A stretch of 64,000 nucleotides of DNA, taken from the NCBI GenBank assembly GCA_963800705.1, contig CAWDBV010000006.1:45495-109494 (forward strand), written 5' to 3'. The notes below the pieces were generated by a model. It did no database searches and was not told the DNA's origin. It saw only the letters and a program-made list of their open reading frames with translations. This document shows positions 1 through 9,346 of this stretch, one piece after another. Position 1 is the first letter of the stretch, and each line of letters begins with the position of its first letter. The translations under genes were made by a program, and so were the position numbers. The stretch comes from CAWDBV01 sp963800705 (GTDB lineage: Bacteria > Actinomycetota > Thermoleophilia > Solirubrobacterales > 70-9).

Positions 1-541
1 CGACCAGGATCGCGACCACCGCGTCGAGCTGCTCGGCGCCTGTCCACTCGACCAGCAACAGCCCGACCAGCACGCCGCCCGAGGTGTAGGCGTCGGTTCG
101 CAGGTGAGCGGCGTCGGCGGCGAGCGCGGGCGACTGGTGCCGGCGCGCCTCGCGGTAGAGGTAGGTCGAGACGCCGACGTTGGCGAGCATCGAGAAGGCG
201 ACGACCGCGATCCCGATTCCGAGGCTCTCGACCCCGGCGTCGTCGACGAGATGGCGGGTCGCCTCGAAGATGATCACGCCGGCGCCGACCAGGATCAGCA
301 TCCCCTCGATCGAGGCCGCGAAGCTCTCCAGCTTCTCGTGTCCGTAGTGGTGGTCGGCGTCGGCGGGCTCGTCGGAGCGGCGCACCGACACGAAGGCGAT
401 CACCGACGCGATCAGGTCGATCGAGGAGTGCAGCGCCTCGCTCAGGATCGCGACCGAGCCGGTGATCGCGGCGGCGGCGAGCTTGAGCGCGATCAGAAGG
501 GAGTTCGAGGCGATCGAGACCGCCGCGGCGCGCGCCTTCAT
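1..541 (-). CDS. Cation diffusion facilitator (CDF) metal exporter, partial
   Basis: This is the N-terminal part of a CDF-family membrane antiporter, which exports divalent metals such as Zn, Co or Mn in exchange for protons; its 3' end lies outside the window. On the minus strand the protein begins MKARAAAVSIASN. It shows the family motifs HSSIDLIAS in the second membrane helix and HHYGHEKLE in the following loop, with alternating hydrophobic helices. The start ATG overlaps the rdgB stop (ATGA at 538-541), so the two genes are translationally coupled. The metal cannot be told from this fragment. Confidence 0.85.
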   Translation of the reverse strand, partial: MKARAAAVSIASNSLLIALKLAAAAITGSVAILSEALHSSIDLIASVIAFVSVRRSDEPADADHHYGHEKLESFAASIEGMLILVGAGVIIFEATRHLVDDAGVESLGIGIAVVAFSMLANVGVSTYLYREARRHQSPALAADAAHLRTDAYTSGGVLVGLLLVEWTGAEQLDAVVAILV

Positions 542-1131
542 GAACTCTTCCCGGTCAGATAGTCGGCCAGCTTGCTGGCGGCGCGGCCGCGGTGGCTGAT
601 CGCGTGCTTCTGACCTGGGGTCAGCTCCGCCATCGTGCGTGCGTCGGCGAACTCGTCAGGGACGAACGCCGGGTCGTACCCGAAGCCGCCGCTGCCCCGC
701 GGCTCGGGCGCCAGCGTCCCCTCGCAGCGACCCTCGAACAGCTGCTCGCCCTCGCCGTCGACCCACGCGAGCGCGCAGACATAGGCGAGGCGCTTGTCCT
801 CGGCGTTCTTGAGTTCGGAGATCAGCTTGGCGAGGTTCTGCTCGTCGGTCGCCCCCTCGCCGGCATAGCGGGCGGAGAGAACTCCCGGCCGGCCGTCGAG
901 CGCGGACGCCTCGATTCCCGAGTCGTCGGCGAGTGCTGGCTGCCCGGTCGCGGTGTGGGCCGCGCGCGCCTTTTCGAGCGCATTCTCGGCGAAGCTCTCG
1001 GCGCCTTCGGGCGGCAGCTCGACCTCGTCGGTGAGCGGCAGAAGTACGAGCCTGGGGAGCGTCTCGCCGAGCTCATCCAGCTTGTGCCTATTGCGGGTCG
1101 CCGCCACGACCGTCATCGGCACGCCGGCCAT
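538..1131 (-). CDS. rdgB: XTP/dITP diphosphatase RdgB (HAM1 family)
   Basis: This enzyme hydrolyses dITP, XTP and ITP to monophosphates, cleaning the nucleotide pool of deaminated purines. The 197-residue protein is full length. Its hallmarks are VAATRNRHKLDEL at the N-terminus, the acidic ADDSGIEASALDGRPGV motif, SGGFGYDPAFVP and the C-terminal SHRGRA motif. The gene overlaps RNase PH upstream by one base (TGATG) and the CDF gene downstream by four. An rph-rdgB pair is common in actinobacteria. The ATG at 1131 is used, but a second Met six residues in could also serve. Confidence 0.96.
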   Translation of the reverse strand: MAGVPMTVVAATRNRHKLDELGETLPRLVLLPLTDEVELPPEGAESFAENALEKARAAHTATGQPALADDSGIEASALDGRPGVLSARYAGEGATDEQNLAKLISELKNAEDKRLAYVCALAWVDGEGEQLFEGRCEGTLAPEPRGSGGFGYDPAFVPDEFADARTMAELTPGQKHAISHRGRAASKLADYLTGKSS

Positions 1132-1865
1132 CAGCCCGGAAGTTCGCCGACCACGCCCCGCTGCGCCTCGCGCAGCTCGGCGATCCCGGCCTCGGCGAGG
1201 CCGAGCAGCTCGTCGAGCGAGGCGCGCGAAAGCGGCGTCCGCTCGGCCGTCGCCTGCACCTCGACCAGCCCCTCGTCGCCGGTCATCACCACGTTGGCGT
1301 CGACCTCGGCGCCCGAGTCCTCCTTGTAGTCGAGGTCGCAGAGCGCCGCTCCGTCGACGATCCCGACACTGACCGCGGCGACCGACTGGTTGAGCGGCAT
1401 CCGCTCGATGTCCCCTGCCTCGACCAGGTTCGCGAGCCCGAGCTGAAGGGCCACGAAGCCGCCGGTGATCGCCGCGCAGCGGGTGCCGCCGTCGGCCTGC
1501 AGGACGTCGCAGTCGACGTAGACGCTTCGCTCGCCCATCGCGTCGAAGTCGACGACCCCGCGCAGGGAGCGCCCGATCAGCCGCTGGATCTCGACCCCGC
1601 GCCCGTCCTGGCGGCCCTTGCTGACGTCGCGCGGCTTGCGGTCACCGGTCGAGGCGGGCAGCATCGCGTACTCGGCGGTGACCCAACCGCGGCCCTTGCC
1701 TTCCATCCAGCCGGGCACGCTCTCGTTCACCGAGGCGGTGCAGATCACCCGCGTCTCCCCAATCGAGATCAGCGCTGAGCCGTCGGCGGTGCGGACGTAG
1801 CCGGGCTCGATCTCCACCGGGCGCAGGTCGGCGGGGTCGCGGTCGTATGAGCGGCCGGCGGGCAT
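1131..1865 (-). CDS. rph: Ribonuclease PH
   Basis: RNase PH is a phosphorolytic 3'-5' exonuclease that trims tRNA 3' ends. The 244-residue protein has the usual length and conserved blocks: PVEIEPGYVRTADGSALI, the RQDGRGVEIQRLIGRSLR active-site region, DCDVLQADGGTR (phosphate and catalytic segment) and DLDYKEDSGAEVDAN. A TAGACT hexamer ends nine bases before the ATG, so the transcript may be leaderless. It is the first gene of the three-gene rph-rdgB-CDF operon. Confidence 0.97.
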   Translation of the reverse strand: MPAGRSYDRDPADLRPVEIEPGYVRTADGSALISIGETRVICTASVNESVPGWMEGKGRGWVTAEYAMLPASTGDRKPRDVSKGRQDGRGVEIQRLIGRSLRGVVDFDAMGERSVYVDCDVLQADGGTRCAAITGGFVALQLGLANLVEAGDIERMPLNQSVAAVSVGIVDGAALCDLDYKEDSGAEVDANVVMTGDEGLVEVQATAERTPLSRASLDELLGLAEAGIAELREAQRGVVGELPG

Positions 1866-1902
1866 CGGGGCGCCAGTCTAGGGCGGGCCCGCACAGGGAA
1901 AC

Positions 1903-1935
1903 GCCCGCCGGCCTGAGGATTCCGGGCCGGCGGGC
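1903..1935 (-). terminator. GC-rich hairpin downstream of the sigma-factor operon
   Basis: A perfect 11-bp inverted repeat (GCCCGCCGGCC at 1903-1913 and its complement at 1925-1935) encloses an 11-base loop. It lies just beyond the stop of the minus-strand gene at 1966. There is no T-run, so it may be a Rho-dependent or processing hairpin rather than a classical intrinsic terminator. Confidence 0.55.
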
Positions 1936-1965
1936 GCAGTCCCACCATGATCTGGCTACGAACGG

Positions 1966-2445
1966 CTACGAACCGCGCGTGGTCCCGCGGGTGCTGTTGG
2001 CGCCACGGGTCGTGGCTCCGCGGGTGTTCGTGTTCGTGTTGGTGCCGGTGTTCTGGTTCCGGGTACCGGTGTCGGTGGCGGCACCGCGGGTGGTGCCGCG
2101 GGTGGTATCGGCATCGGCGCGACCGGTCGTGGTGTTGTCGGTGACGTCGTCAGCGTTGCCGGGACCGCTGTTGTCGCCGCCGCCAGGACCGCTGTTGTCG
2201 TCGTCATCGCCGCCACCGCCGGGACCCGAGTTGCTCGAGAACCTGGCGGCGAAGGCCTGGTCTGCGCCTTGCCCGCTGGCGATCCAGAACAGCGGCACCG
2301 AGAGCAGAACGAGGGCGGCCATGATGATCAACACCGCCCTGCGAGCCGCGGAGGGACGCTCGGCGATCAGCTGGTCGCCGTCCTGCGCGAGCTGCAGGAA
2401 CGCGCGGCTCGCCGCTCCTGGCTTGGCGCTATTGGGGACTGACAT
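1966..2445 (-). CDS. Single-pass membrane protein with low-complexity Thr/Arg/Gly/Asn tail
   Basis: No family is recognised. The 159-residue protein has a 40-residue cytoplasmic N-terminus, one membrane helix (VLIIMAALVLLSVPLFWIA) and a long outside tail. The tail starts with Gly/Asp-rich SGPGGG blocks and ends in repeats of the type T-T-R-G and N-T-N-T. I chose the ATG at 2445 because AGGAG lies upstream; a GTG four codons earlier is also possible. It follows the ECF sigma gene by 132 bases in the same direction and may belong to that unit. The tail resembles the Ser-Gly tail of the sigma protein in being extracellular low-complexity sequence. An anti-sigma role is only a guess. Confidence 0.7.
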   Translation of the reverse strand: MSVPNSAKPGAASRAFLQLAQDGDQLIAERPSAARRAVLIIMAALVLLSVPLFWIASGQGADQAFAARFSSNSGPGGGGDDDDNSGPGGGDNSGPGNADDVTDNTTTGRADADTTRGTTRGAATDTGTRNQNTGTNTNTNTRGATTRGANSTRGTTRGS

Positions 2446-2577
2446 TTCGAGACTCACTCCTCATCTCGTCGTTTCGTTCTTCTTGCCTGCGGAGGGGAGC
2501 TCCGCACCAGTCATTGATCCCCGCGGCGGGCGGAGATCACGCTCGATCGCGAGAAAGTCCGAGTAGTCGGTAGCGGG

Positions 2578-3663
2578 CTAGTCGAGGTCGAGCGTTTCGC
2601 CCGAGCCCGAGCCGCTCGAATCCGAGCCCCCCGAACCGGAGCTGTCCAAGCTGCCGCTGCCTGAGGTGCCCGAGCCCGATGATCCCGATCCACTCGAGCC
2701 CGACCCCGAGGAGCCCGAGCCGCTCGAGCCCGAGCCGGATCCGCCCGAACCCGAGCTGCCGGAGCCTGAGCTACCGGAGCCAGGCGATCCGGAACCCGAC
2801 GAGCCCGAGCCCGAGGAGTCCGATCCCGAAGAGCCCGGGCCTGACCGACCGGAACGCTCGCCGCTCCCCGAGCCGTCCTTGCCGGAGGCGGACTCGGCCT
2901 GGGCCGCGTCGCCGCTCGCGGCGTTGTCCCGGACCACCGGCGATACCGCGACCCCGCCTGCAACGGTCCCGGTCACCAGCACCGTTGCGACCGCCTTGGC
3001 GGCAAGTCCGCCCCCGGCGGCACCGGCCGCGACCTCGGCCGTCCGCGTCGGGTCGAGCTGGCCCTCGGCGGCCGAGCGGATCAGCGTCCATGGGGTGAGC
3101 GCCGAGGCGGCGGTGCGGACCGAATCGCGGGCGCGGTGGATGAGCTGGCGCGCGGCGCCCTTGCTGACCTCGAGCTCGGCCGCGATCTCGGCGTGGCTCT
3201 TTCCCTCGAGCTCGCGCAGCAGCAGCGCCCGGCGCTGGTTGTCCGGCAGGCCACCGAGCGCTCCGACCAGGCGCCCGATCCGCTCGCGGCGCTCGTGGGC
3301 CTCGGGTGGCTGCTCGACCCCGTCGACCCGCTCCTCGTCGAGAGCGAGGTCCTCGGGTTGGCGGCGGGCCTGCTTGAGCGCGGCGTTGACTGCGATCTTG
3401 TTGAGCCAGGGACGGACTTTCTCGGGGATACTCTTCCGCCGGCGCAGCGACTGGTGCGCGCTCAGCAGCGCCTGCTGGACAGCGTCCTCGGCGCCGTCGC
3501 GCGGCAGAAGCCGCGAGCAGATCCGCAGCAGGTTGCGGCGGTGGCGCTTGACCAGGGTCTCGAAGGCGCGCTCGTAGCCCGCCGAGGTCAACTCGGCGAG
3601 CCGCTCGTCGCTCTGCAAGCGCAGCAGTGGGGCCAGCCCCGCGTGTCCGCTCATAGCTTCCAT
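2578..3663 (-). CDS. ECF-type sigma factor with membrane segment and Ser-Gly repeat tail
   Basis: This 361-residue protein begins as a sigma-70-like ECF factor. Region 2 covers about residues 30-100 (AEDAVQQALLSAH, PWLNKIAVNAAL). Region 4 covers about 128-185, with a helix-turn-helix in SHAEIAAELEVSKGAARQLIHRAR. After it comes an Ala/Gly/Val-rich segment (about 216-240) that looks membrane-spanning, then about 100 residues dominated by S-G-S-G-S-S-G repeats. ECF factors are normally near 180-200 residues, so the second half is an addition. The ATG at 3663 is preferred to a TTG at 3696. A kinase gene ends just upstream, suggesting joint expression. Confidence 0.88.
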   Translation of the reverse strand: MEAMSGHAGLAPLLRLQSDERLAELTSAGYERAFETLVKRHRRNLLRICSRLLPRDGAEDAVQQALLSAHQSLRRRKSIPEKVRPWLNKIAVNAALKQARRQPEDLALDEERVDGVEQPPEAHERRERIGRLVGALGGLPDNQRRALLLRELEGKSHAEIAAELEVSKGAARQLIHRARDSVRTAASALTPWTLIRSAAEGQLDPTRTAEVAAGAAGGGLAAKAVATVLVTGTVAGGVAVSPVVRDNAASGDAAQAESASGKDGSGSGERSGRSGPGSSGSDSSGSGSSGSGSPGSGSSGSGSSGSGGSGSGSSGSGSSGSGSSGSGSSGSGTSGSGSLDSSGSGGSDSSGSGSGETLDLD

Positions 3664-3698
3664 GCCGGGAATTTTCCCAAACCCGGCTCGTCGCAAAC

Positions 3699-4592
3699 TC
3701 AGTGCGTGCGCATGCCGCGGCGGCTGAGCACGAGCTTTGACGGCAGCTCGGCGATCAGCGGCTCGAGCCGCGCAGCCACCTCGGCGGCGCTGGGCCGCTC
3801 GCCCGGCTCGGGCGCGAGCATCTCACCGATCAGCTCGGCCAGCGGCTCGGGGATGTGATCAGGGAGATCGACCGGCGGTTCGACGAGCTGCGGGAAGCGC
3901 TTCGCCTCGTCCTCGTACTCGCGGTCGCCCTTCGGGCGCGGGAACGGCCGCTCGCCCGAAGCGGCATGAAAAACCGTGGCGCCGAGCCCCCAGACATCCG
4001 TGCGGGCGCCGATCCGCCCCGCGTTGCGCTTCGGGGCGCACTGCTCGGGCGCCATGTAGGCATCGGTGCCGACCGGCGTCGCGAGCCGCGACGCGTCCTC
4101 GAACGAGCGCGCGACGCTGAGGTCGATCAGCCGCGGCGGCACGCTCATGATGATGTTGTCCGGCTTCACGTCGAGGTGGGCGAATCCCTCCTGCTCCATG
4201 TAGTGGAGTGCACCGGCGACGTGCAGGGTGAGCGGCAAGAGCTGCTGGAGCGAAAGCGGCCCGCCGTTGCGGATCAGCCGCCGCAGCGAGGGTCCCTCGA
4301 GGTGCTCGAGCAGCAGGTGCGGGTGCTCGCCGTCGGCGACCACGTCGAGCGAGCGCACGATCACCGGGTGCGCGAGCCCCTCGAGCACGTCGGCCTCCTC
4401 GCGCAGATCGGAGAGCGCGCGGTCGTCGGTGACCTGGTCGGGGCGGATCAGCTTCGCGACCATGATCGCGTGCAGGTGCTCGTCCCAGACCAGCCAGACC
4501 TCGTAGAGGCTGCCGCCGCCGAGGCTCTTGAGCACGGTGCGCCCGGGTGCGATCTCGGCGCCTTGCTCGAATTCCCAGCTCGGCTTGCTCAT
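3699..4592 (-). CDS. Soluble serine/threonine protein kinase
   Basis: The 297-residue protein is a complete Hanks-type kinase domain with no membrane segment. Visible elements are the Gly loop (SLGGGSLYEV, about 24-31), ATP-binding Lys47 (VAKLI), helix C Glu66, catalytic Asp141 in HLDVKPDN, metal-binding Asp157 in DLS (replacing the usual DFG) and the APEQ substrate loop. The ATG at 4592 is supported by TACACT ending eight bases upstream (leaderless geometry). The gene abuts the ECF sigma gene. Kinase control of ECF factors is known for the ECF43/EcfP-PknT type; that this kinase phosphorylates the neighbouring sigma factor is inference. Confidence 0.93.
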   Translation of the reverse strand: MSKPSWEFEQGAEIAPGRTVLKSLGGGSLYEVWLVWDEHLHAIMVAKLIRPDQVTDDRALSDLREEADVLEGLAHPVIVRSLDVVADGEHPHLLLEHLEGPSLRRLIRNGGPLSLQQLLPLTLHVAGALHYMEQEGFAHLDVKPDNIIMSVPPRLIDLSVARSFEDASRLATPVGTDAYMAPEQCAPKRNAGRIGARTDVWGLGATVFHAASGERPFPRPKGDREYEDEAKRFPQLVEPPVDLPDHIPEPLAELIGEMLAPEPGERPSAAEVAARLEPLIAELPSKLVLSRRGMRTH

Positions 4593-4600
4593 CGGGAGCC

Positions 4601-4606
4601 AGTGTA
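4601..4606 (-). promoter_or_regulatory. Putative -10 hexamer, leaderless start of the kinase gene
   Basis: TACACT on the minus strand ends eight bases before the kinase ATG. The same geometry recurs at many genes in this window. Confidence 0.45.
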
Positions 4607-4706
4607 AGAGGGCTTTCGGCACGGTCCGGCGCACAGATCGCCGCAATCACGCGTGGAGCGTTGCGCTCCATGCGGCCAGCATCCCGGTCAAACAAAGGAG
4701 GTCTCG

Positions 4707-4949
4707 ATGCACGCAATCGCCGGCGCCACCTATGCCCGGCTCCACACCCTCCGCCGCCGCGTCGGCGGCGATCACAGCACCCGCGCTCAGGGCACGGTCG
4801 AGTACGTCGGCCTGATCCTGCTCGTCTCGCTGCTCATGGTCGGGATGGTGGCTGCGATGAAAGGGTTCAACGGCCAGCAAGGAACCGAGTTGGCCGAGGT
4901 GATCACCGAGAAGATTCGCGCGGCGGTCGACCGGATCACCTTCAAGTAG
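4707..4949 (+). CDS. Flp-type pilin / class III signal-peptide protein
   Basis: The protein has 80 residues. A basic N-terminus is followed by AQGTVEYVGLILL and a hydrophobic helix, the Gly-x-x-x-Glu-Tyr arrangement of Flp/Tad pilins that are cut by prepilin peptidase. The short charged C-terminus ends in RITFK. The ATG at 4707 is decided by a strong AAAGGAGG ribosome-binding site at 4694-4701. A perfect hairpin follows the gene, so it is probably monocistronic. No Tad assembly genes are in the window. Confidence 0.82.
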   Translation: MHAIAGATYARLHTLRRRVGGDHSTRAQGTVEYVGLILLVSLLMVGMVAAMKGFNGQQGTELAEVITEKIRAAVDRITFK

Positions 4950-4959
4950 CCGCCACGCG

Positions 4960-4989
4960 AGGGCGGTGGGCCGATCGGCCCACCGCCCT
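4960..4989 (+). terminator. Perfect 13-bp hairpin after the pilin gene
   Basis: AGGGCGGTGGGCC (4960-4972) and its exact complement (4977-4989) flank a GATC loop, 11 bases past the pilin stop. The stem is very stable and is followed by CACCTTT, a weak T tract. It likely stops pilin transcription before the glycosyltransferase promoter. Confidence 0.75.
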
Positions 4990-4995
4990 CACCTT

Positions 4996-5001
4996 TACGC
5001 T
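4996..5001 (+). promoter_or_regulatory. Putative -10 hexamer, leaderless start of the glycosyltransferase
   Basis: TACGCT is followed by seven bases and then the GTG at 5009. The site sits directly after the pilin hairpin. Confidence 0.45.
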
Positions 5002-5008
5002 GGCCGCC

Positions 5009-5974
5009 GTGCGCGCCCTGGTGGTCACCAACCTCTACCCGGACGACGAGGCGCCGCGCCGCGGACGCTTCGTCCGCGACCAGGTCGAGGCGCTGCGCGC
5101 GCTCGGCACCGAGGTCGAGCTGTTCACGTTCGGGCTCGGTGCCCGGGCCTACCTGCGTGCCGTCCGCCCGCTGCGGGAACTGCTCGAGCGCGAGAGCTTC
5201 GACGTCGTCCACGCCCACTACGGGCTCTGCGGGTGGACCGCCGCGCGCGCCGGCGCCAGCCCGCTGCTCGTCACCTTCCACGGCACGGACGTCCGCGACC
5301 CCAGGGCAGGACGGATCGCGCGCCGAATCGCGCGCCGGATCGACCTCGCCGCCGGCGCCTCGGCATCGATCTTCGGCCCCGAGGGCGGGCGGGCGGGACT
5401 CGACCCTCCGCCCGGGCGCGCCGCGGTCCTCCCCTGCGGCGTCGATGAGAGCCGTTTTTCCCCGACTCCGCGCGCCGAGGCCCGGGAGCGGGTCGGGCTC
5501 GAGCCCGAGGGCCGCTATCTGCTCTTCCCCGCGGACCCCGAGCGCCCCGTGAAGCGCGCCGAGCGCGCCCGCGCTGTCGCCGAGCGCGCCGGCGCAACCC
5601 TGCTCACCGCGGGCGAGATCGATCCCGAGCGGATGCCCGACTACATAAACGCCGCCGCCGCGGTGCTGATCACCTCCGACAGCGAGGGGTTCGGGCTCGC
5701 GGCGCTCGAGGCGCTCGCCTGCGGGGTGCCGGTGATCTCGACACCGGTCGGCGTGGTTCCGTTGGCGCTCTCGGGGGTACGGGGATGCATGTCAGCCGAG
5801 TTCGATCCAGATTCCTGGGCGGCGCTCGCGCGCCGGCACCTCGATTCCGATGACCCCCGGGTCGACGGCGGCTGGGCGGTGCGCGCCTTCTCGGCCGAGC
5901 GCACCGCCGAGCGGGTTTTGGCCGCTTACCAGGGACTTCTCGACGCGACCGAGCATGACGGGGGCGTGCCCTAA
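5009..5974 (+). CDS. Group 1/4 glycosyltransferase (GT-B fold)
   Basis: The 321-residue protein transfers a sugar from a nucleotide donor to an unknown acceptor. The N-terminal half starts VRALVVTNLYPDDEAPRRGRFVRDQ and contains DVVHAHYGLCGW and VTFHGTDV, typical acceptor-domain features of the GT4 family. The C-terminal half carries the donor-site E-x7-E motif region, SDSEGFGLAALEALACGVPVIST. The GTG at 5009 follows a TACGCT-N7 leaderless signature. The coiled-coil gene starts 15 bases downstream. Cell-envelope or exopolysaccharide synthesis is likely, but no substrate can be assigned. Confidence 0.9.
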   Translation: MRALVVTNLYPDDEAPRRGRFVRDQVEALRALGTEVELFTFGLGARAYLRAVRPLRELLERESFDVVHAHYGLCGWTAARAGASPLLVTFHGTDVRDPRAGRIARRIARRIDLAAGASASIFGPEGGRAGLDPPPGRAAVLPCGVDESRFSPTPRAEARERVGLEPEGRYLLFPADPERPVKRAERARAVAERAGATLLTAGEIDPERMPDYINAAAAVLITSDSEGFGLAALEALACGVPVISTPVGVVPLALSGVRGCMSAEFDPDSWAALARRHLDSDDPRVDGGWAVRAFSAERTAERVLAAYQGLLDATEHDGGVP

Positions 5975-5989
5975 AGTTCCGCCCTCCCG

Positions 5990-8242
5990 ATGAGCGATGA
6001 CCCGCAGCGGATCGGCGAGGCCGGACCCTCCCAGGAAGCACCTGAAACCGACGCGGACCCGTCGCGTCCGCTGACGCCGCGCGAAGCACCCACCAACGGC
6101 GACACCGACGAGCGGCTCCGCGAGGCGGTCGATGTCGCGCGCCGCACCGCGGAGGAGCGGGCGACGGCCGAGATCCTCGCCCTCGAGGAGGACCTCGAGA
6201 ACGAACGCGTGAAGGCAGCCGCCGCGCTCGAGGAAGCCGAGCGCCGGCTCGCCGAGGCCGAGCACGGCACCGGCCCCGCCCCCAGCACGAAGGCGGCCGA
6301 TACCCAGCAGCTGCCGGCGATCGACGAGGAGACCGTCGCCGAGGCGGTCGCCGAGTCCCACCAGGCCCGCGAGCAGGCGGCGGCCTGGCTTCGCTCGCAG
6401 AGCGAAGCCCTTAAGCACGAGGCCCACGAGTCGGTCGCGGGCACCGCCGGCGAGCGCGAGGCCGAGCTGCTCGCCGAGCGCGACGAGGCGGTCGCCTCGC
6501 TGCGCGAGGCGCTCGCCGATCTCGAGCGCGCCCGCGACTCGGCGCGCGAGAGCGAGCAGCAGCACCTCGAGTCCGAGCGCCGCGTCCAGGCCGAGGCCCA
6601 GCGCCGCATCAACGAGCAGACCCAACACCTTCGCGAGCAGATCGAGGCGCTCGAGTCCGAGGTCTCGACCCGGGTCGAGGACGCGACCGAACGGGCCCGC
6701 GCCGAAGCTGCGGAGCAGACCCGCGCCGAGCAGGCCCAGCTGACCGATGAGGAGCTCGCGGCCGCCCGGCTCGAGGCCGCGAAGCGCGCCGAGGCAGCGG
6801 CCGAGGAAGCGCGCACCGAAGTCTCCGAGCAGCTCCGCGGCGAGGCCGAGACGACAGCCGAGCAGAAGATCGAGGAGATCCGCGCTTTGGCCATGCGGCG
6901 AGCCGAGGAACGTGTCGAGCAGGTCAAGGCCGCCGCCGAGGAGCGCTTTGCCGCCGAGCTCGCCGTGCGCGAGAAGGCGCTGCAGCGCGAGCGCGACGCC
7001 GCCGCCGAGATGGCGAAGGAGGCCGAGCAGCGGCTCGCCGAGGTCGAGACCCGAATCGAGAAGACCGGAGAGAAGGTCGGCACCGCCGCCGAGGTCGAGG
7101 CGCGGATGGCCCGCGACGCCGAGCAGAAGCTCCGCGACCAGGCCGAGAAGCTGCGCGCCGAGGCCGACAAGCGGGTCGAGGTGACCGTCGAGACCGTCCG
7201 CGCCGAGGTCGAAGGCGAGGTCGCCGAAGAGCTGAAGCGGCTGCGGACCGAGCTCGACCAGGCCGGAGGCCGCGCCCGCAGCTCCGAGCAGCGCGCGATC
7301 GAGGCCGAGAACGCCCGTCTCGACGCCGAGGTCCACGCCCGCAGCGCCGCGACCGCCTGGCTTCGCTCGCAGACCACCGCGCTGCGGAAGGACGCCGAGA
7401 AGCAGGCCCGTGAGAAGATCAACGCCGTGCGACGCGAGACCGCCGAGAAGGTCTCTGCCGAGGCCGAAGAAAAGCTGAAGCGCGAGACCGAGCGCCTCGA
7501 GAAGCAGGGCGCCGAGCGAGCCGCCCGCGAAGCCGAGCAGGCACGCCGCGAGGCCGAAAGCGCCGCCGCCGAGCGCCTCGCCCGCCGCGAGGCCGAGCTG
7601 ACCGCGGAGCTCGACGAGACCGCCGACGCGCTGCGCTCGGTCGAGGTGAAGCTGGGCGAGACCGAGGGGCGCGCCGAGAACGCCGAGCGCCGGCTGCTCA
7701 CAACCGAGGAGACCCTGCGCCAGGAGGAGGGCAGCGAGCGCTCGGCCAAGTTCGCCGCGGTCGAGAAGCGGCTCAAGGAGGTCGAGGGCCGCGCCGCCGA
7801 CGTCGGGCGCCGCGTCACCGATGTCGGCCGCAGGCCGTTCGAGCCCGACACCAAGGAGCACAAGGTCGAGAAGAAGGTCGAGAAGCGGGTCGAGAAGCCC
7901 CCGGCGCCCCCCGCACCGCCGAAGGCCGAACCGGAGCCGGCGAAGCCCTCAAGGCCTAAGCTCGCGGCTCCGAAGCTTCCGAAGGCTCCCAAGATTCCCG
8001 ACATGCGCCTGCGCCGCTCCCCCAAGCCCACCCCGCCGCCAGCAAAGCCCGGCGAGCAGGTGAACGCGAACACGGCCAGCTTCGAGGAGCTGCGCGAGAT
8101 CGGCATGTCGGTCACCCAGGCGACCCGGGTGATCGCCTACCGCGAGCGCAACAAGGGCTTCGACGTGATCGACGACCTCGACGCGGTGCCGGGCTTCCCG
8201 AAGGCGTTCCTCGCAGACCTGAAGTCCAAACTAACTGTCTAG
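5990..8242 (+). CDS. Giant Glu/Ala/Arg-rich coiled-coil protein with C-terminal helix-hairpin-helix domain
   Basis: Of the 750 residues, about 25-630 are almost continuous heptad-type coiled coil, rich in Ala, Glu and Arg. A Lys/Pro/Ala-rich linker (about 635-690) leads to a 60-residue end domain (VNANTASFEELREIGMS ... DLDAVPGF) resembling the ComEA/helix-hairpin-helix fold that binds DNA backbone. The motif AWLRSQ occurs twice, at residues 132-137 and 456-461, with an identical 18-base coding sequence, pointing to an internal duplication. No signal peptide is seen. A structural or DNA-tethering role is possible; no function is assigned. The next gene overlaps its stop by one base. Confidence 0.85.
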   Translation: MSDDPQRIGEAGPSQEAPETDADPSRPLTPREAPTNGDTDERLREAVDVARRTAEERATAEILALEEDLENERVKAAAALEEAERRLAEAEHGTGPAPSTKAADTQQLPAIDEETVAEAVAESHQAREQAAAWLRSQSEALKHEAHESVAGTAGEREAELLAERDEAVASLREALADLERARDSARESEQQHLESERRVQAEAQRRINEQTQHLREQIEALESEVSTRVEDATERARAEAAEQTRAEQAQLTDEELAAARLEAAKRAEAAAEEARTEVSEQLRGEAETTAEQKIEEIRALAMRRAEERVEQVKAAAEERFAAELAVREKALQRERDAAAEMAKEAEQRLAEVETRIEKTGEKVGTAAEVEARMARDAEQKLRDQAEKLRAEADKRVEVTVETVRAEVEGEVAEELKRLRTELDQAGGRARSSEQRAIEAENARLDAEVHARSAATAWLRSQTTALRKDAEKQAREKINAVRRETAEKVSAEAEEKLKRETERLEKQGAERAAREAEQARREAESAAAERLARREAELTAELDETADALRSVEVKLGETEGRAENAERRLLTTEETLRQEEGSERSAKFAAVEKRLKEVEGRAADVGRRVTDVGRRPFEPDTKEHKVEKKVEKRVEKPPAPPAPPKAEPEPAKPSRPKLAAPKLPKAPKIPDMRLRRSPKPTPPPAKPGEQVNANTASFEELREIGMSVTQATRVIAYRERNKGFDVIDDLDAVPGFPKAFLADLKSKLTV

Positions 8243-8398
8243 TGAACCCAGCCTCACCCTGGCGGCGGCCGGTGACCGCCGCCGCGATCGTGATCGCCGG
8301 GCTGATGGTCGTGCTGCTGATCGCCTACGTGAAGCTCGGCGACGACGCCGAGAAGGAAGCCGGAGGCCCGGCGGCCGCGCCGGCCGCCACCCAGCCGG

Positions 8399-9329
<931 letters not shown>

Positions 9330-9346
9330 GCGCCGATACCGTACCC

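Noticed and set aside
2666..2870. Short tandem repeats that could suggest a CRISPR or minisatellite array
   Set aside because: They are in frame and encode the Ser-Gly tail of the sigma factor; there are no regular spacers.
5792..8115. Two open minus-strand frames of about 690 and 714 codons opposite the coiled-coil gene
   Set aside because: They arise because the GAG/GCC/CGC-rich coding of the coiled coil has no stops on the other strand. The translations are repetitive Leu/Gly or Ser/Arg sequence without any domain.
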